The translations under genes and the position numbers were made by a program. Of a stretch of 64,000 nucleotides of DNA, positions 57,510 through 64,000 are shown piece after piece (position 1 is the stretch's first letter; each line of letters starts with the position of its first letter). Source of the DNA: Paraburkholderia tagetis (GTDB lineage Bacteria > Pseudomonadota > Gammaproteobacteria > Burkholderiales > Burkholderiaceae); the NCBI RefSeq assembly GCF_022213065.1, contig NZ_JAKLJA010000022.1:1-64000 (forward strand), read 5' to 3'. The notes under the pieces are model-generated. The model was not told the origin of the DNA. It worked only from the letters and a program-made list of their open reading frames with translations, and did not search any database.

Positions 57510-58528
57510 GCGCATCGGGCGCCGGCACGGGCAAGGGCAAGGCCAACGGCGGCCCCTCGCCGCATGACCCAAACAACGCGCACGACGCGCACGACGGGCC
57601 GCGCTACGCCATCGACGTGCGCAATCTCAACAAGCATTTCGGCGACAAGCACGTGGTCAACGACGTCTCGCTGCGCGTCGCGCGCGGCGAAATCTTCGGC
57701 TTTCTCGGGCCCAACGGCAGTGGCAAGACCACGTCGATCCGCCTCATGTGCGGCCTGCTCACGCCCGATTCGGGCTCGGGCACCTGCCTCGGCTACGACA
57801 TCGTGCGCGAGAGCGCGCAGATCAAGCGCAGCGTGGGCTACATGACGCAACGCTTCTCGTACTGGGACGATCTCACCATCCGCGAAAATCTCGACTTCGT
57901 CGCGCGCATCTACCGCATGCCGCGACGGCGCGAGTGCGTCGATCGCGCGCTCGAATCGCTCGGCCTCGCGAGCCGCGCGAACCAGCTCACGGGCGCGCTC
58001 TCGGGCGGCTGGAAGCAGCGTCTCGCGCTCGCTGCCTGCATGCTGCACGAGCCGCAACTGCTGCTGCTCGACGAGCCCACGGCCGGCGTCGATCCCAACG
58101 CGCGGCGCGACTTCTGGGAAGAGCTGCACCGGCTCGCCGCGCGCGGCATCTCCGTGCTCGTGAGCACGCATTACATGGACGAGGCCGAGCGCTGCCACAA
58201 GCTCGCGTATATCGCTTACGGCAAGCTGCTCGCGCAGGGCAGCGCCGCCGAGGTGATCGCTTCGCAAGACCTCGAAACCTGGGCGATTCACGGCGAGCAG
58301 CTCACCGCGCTCTCGACGCAATTGCGCGCCATGCCGGGCGTCGATCAAACGGTGGTGTTCGGTTCCGTGCTGCACGCGAGCGGCCGCGATCATGCAGCGC
58401 TCGCGGCGGCCGTCGAACGCGCGACCTCCGGCACATCGTTGCGTGCGCAACGTATCGAGACAGGCCTGGAAGATGTATTCATCTACCTGATGGGCCACAC
58501 GCGCGACAACTACGGAGGCGCGGCCTGA
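57506..58528 (+). CDS. ABC exporter ATPase subunit
   Basis: A 340-residue nucleotide-binding protein; ATG overlaps the adaptor stop. The first 30 residues are a His/Asp/Gly-rich linker. Walker A is GPNGSGKTTS, the Q-loop is in YMTQRFSYWDD, the signature is LSGGWKQRL, Walker B is LLLLDEPTAGVD, and the switch His is in STHYMDEAE. Only one ATPase domain is present, whereas E. coli YbhF carries two, so it must dimerise. The C-terminal 90 residues are the DrrA-like extension. Confidence 0.94.
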   Translation: MSASGAGTGKGKANGGPSPHDPNNAHDAHDGPRYAIDVRNLNKHFGDKHVVNDVSLRVARGEIFGFLGPNGSGKTTSIRLMCGLLTPDSGSGTCLGYDIVRESAQIKRSVGYMTQRFSYWDDLTIRENLDFVARIYRMPRRRECVDRALESLGLASRANQLTGALSGGWKQRLALAACMLHEPQLLLLDEPTAGVDPNARRDFWEELHRLAARGISVLVSTHYMDEAERCHKLAYIAYGKLLAQGSAAEVIASQDLETWAIHGEQLTALSTQLRAMPGVDQTVVFGSVLHASGRDHAALAAAVERATSGTSLRAQRIETGLEDVFIYLMGHTRDNYGGAA

Positions 58529-59673
58529 TGTTGAAACTGAACCTCGCATTCTCCGTGTCGCGCTGGTGGAGCATCGTGCTCAAGGAGTTCCTGCAACTCA
58601 AGCGCGACCGCGTGACGTTCGCGATGATCGTCGGCTTGCCGATCATCCAGCTCACGCTGTTCGGCTACGCGATCAACACCGATCCCAAGCACCTGCCCAC
58701 GGCCATCGTCGTGGGCGAGGACAGTCCGTTTTCGCGCAGCTTCGTAGCGGGCATGAAGAATTCGGCCTACTTCGACGTGATCGAGACACTGCCCGACGAA
58801 GCCTCGGCACGGCATGCGCTCGCGCGCGGCAGCGTGCAGTTCGTGCTGAGCATTCCCGTCGACTTTTCGCGGCGCCTGTTGCGCGGCGAGCGCCCCTCGC
58901 TGCTGGTCGAAGCGGACGCGACGGATCCTACCGCCATCACCACGGCGCTCGCGGCGCTGCCGGGCCTCATCGCGCCCGTGGCCGCGAAAGACCTGACCGG
59001 GCCGCTCGCGCATCTGAACGGCGCGCCCGCCGCCTTCGACGTGCAGGTCCACCGCCTCTACAACCCCGAAGGCGTCACACAGTACAACGTCGTGCCCGGC
59101 CTCATGGGCGTGATCCTCACGCTGACGATGGTGATGATGACCGGTCTCGCCATCACGCGCGAACGCGAGCGGGGCACGATGGAAAACCTGCTCGCCATGC
59201 CCGTGCTGCCGATCGAAGTCATGACCGGCAAGATCGTGCCCTACGTGGCAATCGGCCTCGTGCAGGCGACGATCATCGTGCTCGCCGCGCGCTTCGTGTT
59301 CGACGTGCCGTTCGAGGGAAGCCTCGTGGCGCTCTATCTTTCCGCGCTGCTGTTCATCGCCGCGAATCTCACCGTGGGCATCACGCTCTCCTCGCTCGCG
59401 CAGAACCAGTTGCAGGCCATGCAGCTCGCCGTGTTCTACTTCCTGCCGAACCTGCTGCTCTCGGGCTTCATGTTTCCGTTCGCGGGCATGCCGCGCTGGG
59501 CGCAGTGGATCGGCGAGCTGCTGCCGCTCACCTACTTCAACCGGCTCGTGCGCGGCATCCTGCTCAAGGGCAACGGCTGGGCCGACCTGTGGATTTCCGT
59601 GTGGCCGCTCGCCGTGTTCGCGGCGGTCGTGATGGCAATCGCGGTGCGCTTCTACCGGCGCACGCTGGATTAG
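58528..59673 (+). CDS. ABC exporter permease subunit (ABC-2 type)
   Basis: A 381-residue ABC-2 permease overlapping the ATPase gene by one base (TGATG). One N-terminal helix (about 28-48) is followed by a large extracytoplasmic domain (about 50-180). Five more hydrophobic segments follow, from GLMGVILTLTMVMM to the C-terminus (about 190-375). TRERERGTMENLLAMPV is the conserved cytoplasmic coupling helix. E. coli has two permeases (YbhS, YbhR); only one is encoded here, implying a homodimer. Confidence 0.92.
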   Translation: MLKLNLAFSVSRWWSIVLKEFLQLKRDRVTFAMIVGLPIIQLTLFGYAINTDPKHLPTAIVVGEDSPFSRSFVAGMKNSAYFDVIETLPDEASARHALARGSVQFVLSIPVDFSRRLLRGERPSLLVEADATDPTAITTALAALPGLIAPVAAKDLTGPLAHLNGAPAAFDVQVHRLYNPEGVTQYNVVPGLMGVILTLTMVMMTGLAITRERERGTMENLLAMPVLPIEVMTGKIVPYVAIGLVQATIIVLAARFVFDVPFEGSLVALYLSALLFIAANLTVGITLSSLAQNQLQAMQLAVFYFLPNLLLSGFMFPFAGMPRWAQWIGELLPLTYFNRLVRGILLKGNGWADLWISVWPLAVFAAVVMAIAVRFYRRTLD

Positions 59674-59683
59674 GGCCGCGATC

Positions 59684-61255
59684 ATGAAACGCCACGCGCT
59701 GCCGTTTGTGCCCATCGCATCTGCCGCCTTGCCGGCATTGTCTGCGTTGCCTGCATTGCCTGCATTGCTGATGACGCTGTTGATAATCACAGCGCTCGCG
59801 GGTTGCACCGTCGGCCCGGACTTCCATTCACCGGCCGCGCCGCAGGCGCCCGGCTACACGCGCGCGCCGCTGCCCGCCGCCACGGTCAGCGCGCCCGGGC
59901 CGGGCGGCGCCATGCAGGCCTTCGCGTCGACCGCGCATGCGCCGCGCGCATGGTGGAAGCAGTTCGGCAACCCGGCGCTCGATAGTCTCGTGGATGAAGC
60001 ACTGCGCGCCAGCCCGACACTCGATTCCGCGCGCGCGAAACTTGTCGAGGCGCGCGAAAACTACAACGCGCAGGCGGGTGCGGCGCTATTCCCTTCCGTC
60101 GACCTGAAGCTCTCGGGCACGCGCCAGAAGCTCGACCTCGCCGCCTTCGGCATCACCCAGATGCAGAATCCGCCGCCGTTCACGCTTTACGATGCCTCGG
60201 TCAGCGTCTCGTATGTGTTCGATCTATTCGGCGCCAACCGGCGCGCGCTCGAAGCCACGCTCGCGCAAGTCGATTATCAGGAATACGAACTTGAAGCGGC
60301 GCGACTCACCGTGGCGGGCAATGTCGTCGCGACGGCAATGCGCCGTGCCGCGCTGCGCGACGAGATCGGCCTCACGCAACGCCTGATCGGCGCGCAGGCG
60401 CAGCAGTTGTCGATCATGGAAGCGCGGCTCGCGGCGGGCGGCGTCGCCCGGCTCGACGTGCACAGCCAGCGCACGCTGCTCGCGCAAACGCGCGCCACGC
60501 TGGCGCCGCTCACCACACAGCTCGCCCAGACCGATCATCAGCTCGCGATCCTGCTCGGCGAGGAGCCATCGAGTTCGGCTTTCGCGCCGCAACTCGATGC
60601 GCTCACGCTCGACACGCTGCCGCTGCCCGATACGCTTGCGCTCACGCTGCCTTCCACGCTCGCGCGCGAGCGCCCCGACATTCGCGCCGCTGAAGCGCTG
60701 CTGCATCAGGCGAGCGCGAACGTCGGCGTGGCGACGGCCAATCTCTTTCCGCAGATTTCGATTTCGGCGGGCGTGGGCTCGGAGCGCACGCGCATCGAGG
60801 ACGTGATCACCGGGCTAAACATCTGGAACGTGGGGCTCGGCCTCACGCAGCCGATCTTTCATGGCGGCGAGTTGCGCGCGAAGCGGCGCGCGGCCCAGGC
60901 CGCTTATGAAGCGGCATTCGCGGACTACAAGCAGACGGTGCTCCAAGCGCTCCAGCAGGTCGCCGACACGTTGCATGCATTGCAGGACGACGCGCTGGAA
61001 TTGCAGACCCGCGACGACGCCGCGCGCGAAGCGCAAGCGAGCGCGGCAATCGCACACGATCGCTACACCGCGGGCGGCGTGAGCGAGTTCGATCTGATCG
61101 ACGCGCAACGTCAGGTGCTGCAAAGCGCGCTCGACCGCACACGTGCGCAGGCCACGCGGCTCACGGACACAGCGGCGCTCTATCAAGCGCTGGGCGGCGC
61201 GGCGCTGCCCGAGGAAGCCGCGCACGAGGAAGCCCCGCAACGTGGCAACCGTTGA
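59684..61255 (+). CDS. outer-membrane efflux lipoprotein (NodT family)
   Basis: A 523-residue TolC-like outer-membrane factor. The long signal contains repeated ALPAL units and ends in the lipobox LAGC. Two repeats of the OEP fold are visible, starting at WWKQFGNPALDSLVDEAL and after ARERPDIRAAEALLHQASAN. GVSEFDLIDAQRQVLQSAL is the usual C-terminal block. Encoding the outer-membrane component in the same operon makes the exporter complete. It lies ten bases after the permease stop. Confidence 0.93.
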   Translation: MKRHALPFVPIASAALPALSALPALPALLMTLLIITALAGCTVGPDFHSPAAPQAPGYTRAPLPAATVSAPGPGGAMQAFASTAHAPRAWWKQFGNPALDSLVDEALRASPTLDSARAKLVEARENYNAQAGAALFPSVDLKLSGTRQKLDLAAFGITQMQNPPPFTLYDASVSVSYVFDLFGANRRALEATLAQVDYQEYELEAARLTVAGNVVATAMRRAALRDEIGLTQRLIGAQAQQLSIMEARLAAGGVARLDVHSQRTLLAQTRATLAPLTTQLAQTDHQLAILLGEEPSSSAFAPQLDALTLDTLPLPDTLALTLPSTLARERPDIRAAEALLHQASANVGVATANLFPQISISAGVGSERTRIEDVITGLNIWNVGLGLTQPIFHGGELRAKRRAAQAAYEAAFADYKQTVLQALQQVADTLHALQDDALELQTRDDAAREAQASAAIAHDRYTAGGVSEFDLIDAQRQVLQSALDRTRAQATRLTDTAALYQALGGAALPEEAAHEEAPQRGNR

Positions 61256-61356
61256 TTCATGCGGCAACTGTCCGTTTCCTTTTGCTTGTACGCGTGCTGC
61301 GCGACAATGAAACTCCGTTTGCTCCATCCGCAACCATCGGCCCACGAGAGTCACGC

Positions 61357-62856
61357 ATGAATCAGGCATCGCATTCCCCCGCCCAAGCTGCGCAAAACAG
61401 TGCGCAAGCGCTCACGCACGGCGAAATCGTCGCTGCCAACGCGCTCGAACTCTCGCAATGGATCCGCCTTCGCAAGATCTCCTGCCGCGAAGTGATGAAC
61501 GCGTTCCTCGACCATATCGAGCGCGTGAACACGCCGGCCAACGCCATCGTGTCGCTACGCGAGCGCTCGGTGCTATTGGCCGAAGCCGACGAACGCGACG
61601 CCCAGCTCGCGCGCGGCGACTATCTCGGCTGGCTGCACGGCATTCCGCAAGCACCCAAGGACCTCACCGCGACGGCGGGCATCCGCTCCACGCAATGCTC
61701 GCCGATCTTCCGCGACGAAGTGCCGAAGGCCGATGCCCTCGTGGCCGCGCGCGTGCGCGCGCAAGGCGCCATCTTCATCGGCAAGACCAATTCGCCGGAG
61801 TTCGGGCTGGGCTCGCACACCTACAACCCGGTGTTCGGCACCACGCTCAACGCTTACGACCCCACGCGCAGCGCGGGCGGCAGCAGCGGCGGCACGGCCG
61901 TGGCGCTCGCGCTGCGCATGCTGCCGGTGGCGGACGGCAGTGACATGATGGGGTCGCTGCGCAATCCGGCGGGCTGGAACAACGTCTTCGGCTTGCGGCC
62001 CTCGCAAGGGCGCGTGCCCTCGGTCCCCGCCGTCGACGCGTTCTACAACCAGCTCGGCTGCGCCGGGCCGATGGGCCGCAGCGTTCCCGACCTGGCCATG
62101 CTGCTGGCCACCCAGGCGGGCTACGACGCGCGTGCGCCGCTCTCGATTGCCGAAGATCCGGCACAGTTCGCAGGTCCGCTCGCGCGCGATTTCAGCGGCA
62201 CGCGCATCGGCTGGCTCGGCAACTACGACGGCTATCTGGCGATGGAAGACGGCGTGCTCGCACTCTGCGAGAACGCTCTCAAGGACTTCGAAGCAATCGG
62301 CTGCAAGGTCGATGCCGCGCGCCCCGATTATTCGATGGAGAAGCTCTGGGACTGCTGGCGCACACTGCGCCACTTCTCGGTGGCGGGCTCGCTGGGCGCG
62401 CTCTATCGCGACCCCGCGAAGCGCGCGCTACTCAAGCCCGAGGCGCAATGGGAAGTGGAAGGCGGGTTGAAGCTCTCAGGCGAGGACGTATGGAACGCAA
62501 CGGTCGCGCGCACGCAGTGGTACAACGCGCTGCTCGCGCTGTTCGAGCGCTATGACTATCTCGTGCTGCCGAGCGCGCAGATCTTCCCGTTCGATGCGAA
62601 GGCGCATTGGCCGAAGTCGGTCGCGGGCCGCACGATGGACACGTATCACCGCTGGATGGAAGTGGTGATCGGCGGCACGCTCGCGGGTCTGCCCGTGATG
62701 TGCGTGCCGGCGGGCTTCAACGCGCAGGGGCTGCCGATGGGCCTGCAAGTGATCGGCAAGCCGCAAGCCGATCTATCCGTGCTGCAATTGGGGCATGCCT
62801 ACGATCAGGCCACGCAGTGGGTGACGCGGCGTCAGCCCGCCTTGCTCGCCGCGTGA
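61357..62856 (+). CDS. amidase signature family enzyme
   Basis: A 499-residue amide hydrolase. Start at MNQASHSPAQ; the frame is open 35 codons further and overlaps the exporter gene. The Ser-cisSer-Lys machinery is visible: Lys in IPQAPKDLTATAG, the Gly/Ser loop SAGGSSGGTAVALA, and the nucleophile region DGSDMMGSLRNPAGW. C-terminal GLPVMCVPAGF and LPMGLQVIGK are typical. Not GatA, since no gatB/C is nearby. A convergent polyamine-type ABC importer suggests an amide or amine catabolic role. Confidence 0.9.
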   Translation: MNQASHSPAQAAQNSAQALTHGEIVAANALELSQWIRLRKISCREVMNAFLDHIERVNTPANAIVSLRERSVLLAEADERDAQLARGDYLGWLHGIPQAPKDLTATAGIRSTQCSPIFRDEVPKADALVAARVRAQGAIFIGKTNSPEFGLGSHTYNPVFGTTLNAYDPTRSAGGSSGGTAVALALRMLPVADGSDMMGSLRNPAGWNNVFGLRPSQGRVPSVPAVDAFYNQLGCAGPMGRSVPDLAMLLATQAGYDARAPLSIAEDPAQFAGPLARDFSGTRIGWLGNYDGYLAMEDGVLALCENALKDFEAIGCKVDAARPDYSMEKLWDCWRTLRHFSVAGSLGALYRDPAKRALLKPEAQWEVEGGLKLSGEDVWNATVARTQWYNALLALFERYDYLVLPSAQIFPFDAKAHWPKSVAGRTMDTYHRWMEVVIGGTLAGLPVMCVPAGFNAQGLPMGLQVIGKPQADLSVLQLGHAYDQATQWVTRRQPALLAA

Positions 62857-62870
62857 CAACATTCAGGCCT

Positions 62871-63710
62871 TCAGGCCTTCACCGCGCGCGCCGCATTCCT
62901 GCCGCGCAGCCATTCGAGCGCCAGCAGCAAGCTGGTCGAGAACACGATCAGGATCGTTGCGAGCGCAGCGATCGTCGGGCTGATGTTCTCGCGGATGCCC
63001 GTGAACATCTGGCGCGGCAGCGTCGTCTGATCGGCGCCCGCGAGGAACAGCGTCACCACCACCTCGTCGAACGATGTCGCGAACGCGAACAGCGCGCCCG
63101 AGATCACGCCTGGCGCAATCACGGGCAGCGTGATGCGAAAGAACGTCGAAACCGGATTCGCGCCGAGCGACAGGCTCGCGCGCACGAGGTTGTAGTTGAA
63201 GCCCTGCAGCGTGGCCGATACCGTGGTCACCACGAAGGGCACGCCCAGCGACGCGTGCGCGAGAATCAGGCCCAGATAGGTATTGGCGAGCCCGAGCGGC
63301 GCGAAGAACAGATACATGCCCACGCCCACCACCACCACGGGCACGATCATCGGCGAGATGAGCACCGCCATGAGCACGGCCTTGCCGCGGAAGTCGGCCT
63401 TCGTGATGCCGATTGCCGCCAGCGTGCCCAGCACCGTCGCCACGAGCGTCGCCGCCGGCCCGACGATGAAGCTGTTCTTCGCGGCCATGCGCCATTCGTC
63501 GGACATCACGAGGTTCTGATACCAGCGCAGCGACCAGCCCGGAATCGGATAGACGAGAAACGTGCTCGACGAAAATGAAAGCGGCACGATCGCGAGCACG
63601 GGCAGGATCAGATAGAGCAGCGTGAGCACGGCGAGCCCGCGCAGCGTGAAGTACCAGATGCGTTCGATGCCGGAGGTATGGGGCGCAAACAGCGGTTTGG
63701 CGAATTTCAT
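62871..63710 (-). CDS. ABC importer permease (PotC-like)
   Basis: A 279-residue inner-membrane permease; start at MKFAKPLFA with GGAGG upstream. Six membrane segments can be placed, the first at about residues 20-42 (LRGLAVLTLLYLILPVLAIV). The EAA loop reads ASLSLGANPVSTFFRITLP, where it would contact the ATPase. The family moves spermidine, putrescine or similar cations. Together with the preceding gene it forms the usual PotB-PotC pair; ATPase and binding-protein genes are outside the window. Confidence 0.9.
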   Translation of the reverse strand: MKFAKPLFAPHTSGIERIWYFTLRGLAVLTLLYLILPVLAIVPLSFSSSTFLVYPIPGWSLRWYQNLVMSDEWRMAAKNSFIVGPAATLVATVLGTLAAIGITKADFRGKAVLMAVLISPMIVPVVVVGVGMYLFFAPLGLANTYLGLILAHASLGVPFVVTTVSATLQGFNYNLVRASLSLGANPVSTFFRITLPVIAPGVISGALFAFATSFDEVVVTLFLAGADQTTLPRQMFTGIRENISPTIAALATILIVFSTSLLLALEWLRGRNAARAVKA

Positions 63711-63724
63711 GTGCAGTGCCTCCG

Positions 63725-64000
63725 TTAGCCGAGGCTCAGTTGCGTGCGCGTGAAGCGCCCGTAGACGAAGTACAGCATGGTCGTCGCCACGAGCAGCAGC
63801 GCTCCGAGCGAGCACGCCATGCCCCAGTTGATCGACACGTTCGTGAAGTACGCCACGTAGTAGCTCACCATCTGGTCGGCGGGACCGCCCAGCAGCGCGG
63901 GCGTGATGTAGTAGCCAATCGAGAGAATGAAGACGAGCAGCACGCCCGCGCCGATACCCGGGTATGTCTGCGGCACATACACGCGCCAGAAGGCCGCGAA
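63725..64000 (-). CDS. ABC importer permease (PotB-like), partial
   Basis: C-terminal 91 residues of a permease whose start lies beyond the right edge. The frame is open to the last base, reading FAAFWRVYVPQTYPGIGAG, the end of an EAA loop, then two membrane segments (GVLLVFILSIGYYITPALL and MACSLGALLLVATTMLYFVY). Stop is 14 bases before the PotC-like start, so the two are one operon. Confidence 0.88.
   Translation of the reverse strand, partial: FAAFWRVYVPQTYPGIGAGVLLVFILSIGYYITPALLGGPADQMVSYYVAYFTNVSINWGMACSLGALLLVATTMLYFVYGRFTRTQLSLG

Overview
GC-rich DNA of betaproteobacterial, Burkholderiaceae type (closest in feel to Paraburkholderia/Caballeronia; this is inference from protein families). 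Supporting signs are a Burkholderia-like 16S leader with boxA at the left edge, OmpC-like porins, DUF3562 and DUF4148 proteins, and dense overlapping operons. About 55 protein genes are supported. I saw no tRNA, IS element, phage or CRISPR array.

Left edge (1-11.5 kb): promoter and leader of a leftward rRNA operon whose 16S gene lies outside the window. Then comes a leftward poly-N-acetylglucosamine (PNAG) operon, pgaA-pgaB-pgaC-pgaD, extended by an unrecognised secreted protein and a glmS copy that could supply the amino-sugar precursor. A secreted Ala/Pro-rich orphan protein follows.

11.5-27.6 kb: an acyl-CoA catabolic island around a TetR regulator. Leftward genes encode an SDR of MFE-2 type, a MaoC hydratase, two adjacent acyl-CoA dehydrogenases, an SCPx-type thiolase and a third acyl-CoA dehydrogenase. 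A second leftward unit has a crotonase and a DUF1254 lipoprotein. Rightward genes encode a CaiB/BaiF protein with the His/Asp pair of alpha-methylacyl-CoA racemases, a second thiolase, an acyl-CoA ligase, an SDR and a porin. Together these parallel the peroxisomal route for methyl-branched or sterol-side-chain acids. Related palindromic/direct-repeat operators lie in three of its promoter regions.

27.6-36.5 kb: a glycine-zipper protein, an ArsR-type repressor with an Old Yellow Enzyme, two small proteins, a DapA paralog, a cell-envelope module (M23 peptidase, membrane coiled-coil protein, bactofilin), and an aspartate carbamoyltransferase with an HTH-like N-terminal extension.

36.5-43 kb: a three-subunit periplasmic-type molybdenum aldehyde oxidoreductase with a MocA-like nucleotidyltransferase, a tiny Asp/Pro-rich ORF, and a PepSY membrane protein behind a Fur-box-like site.

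43-47.1 kb: a three-gene 2-aminoethylphosphonate operon, in which PEP mutase is fused to a nucleotidyltransferase, followed by phosphonopyruvate decarboxylase and AEP transaminase. This implies nucleotide-activated AEP for a surface polymer.

47.5-64 kb: a chemoreceptor, an extra FtsI-like transpeptidase, a DUF4148 protein, a Crp/Fnr regulator divergent from an acyl-CoA ligase, a small secreted protein, a NarL-type response regulator, a TetR-controlled tripartite ABC exporter (lipoprotein adaptor, ATPase, permease, outer-membrane factor), an amidase, and two permeases of a polyamine-type ABC importer, the last cut by the window edge.
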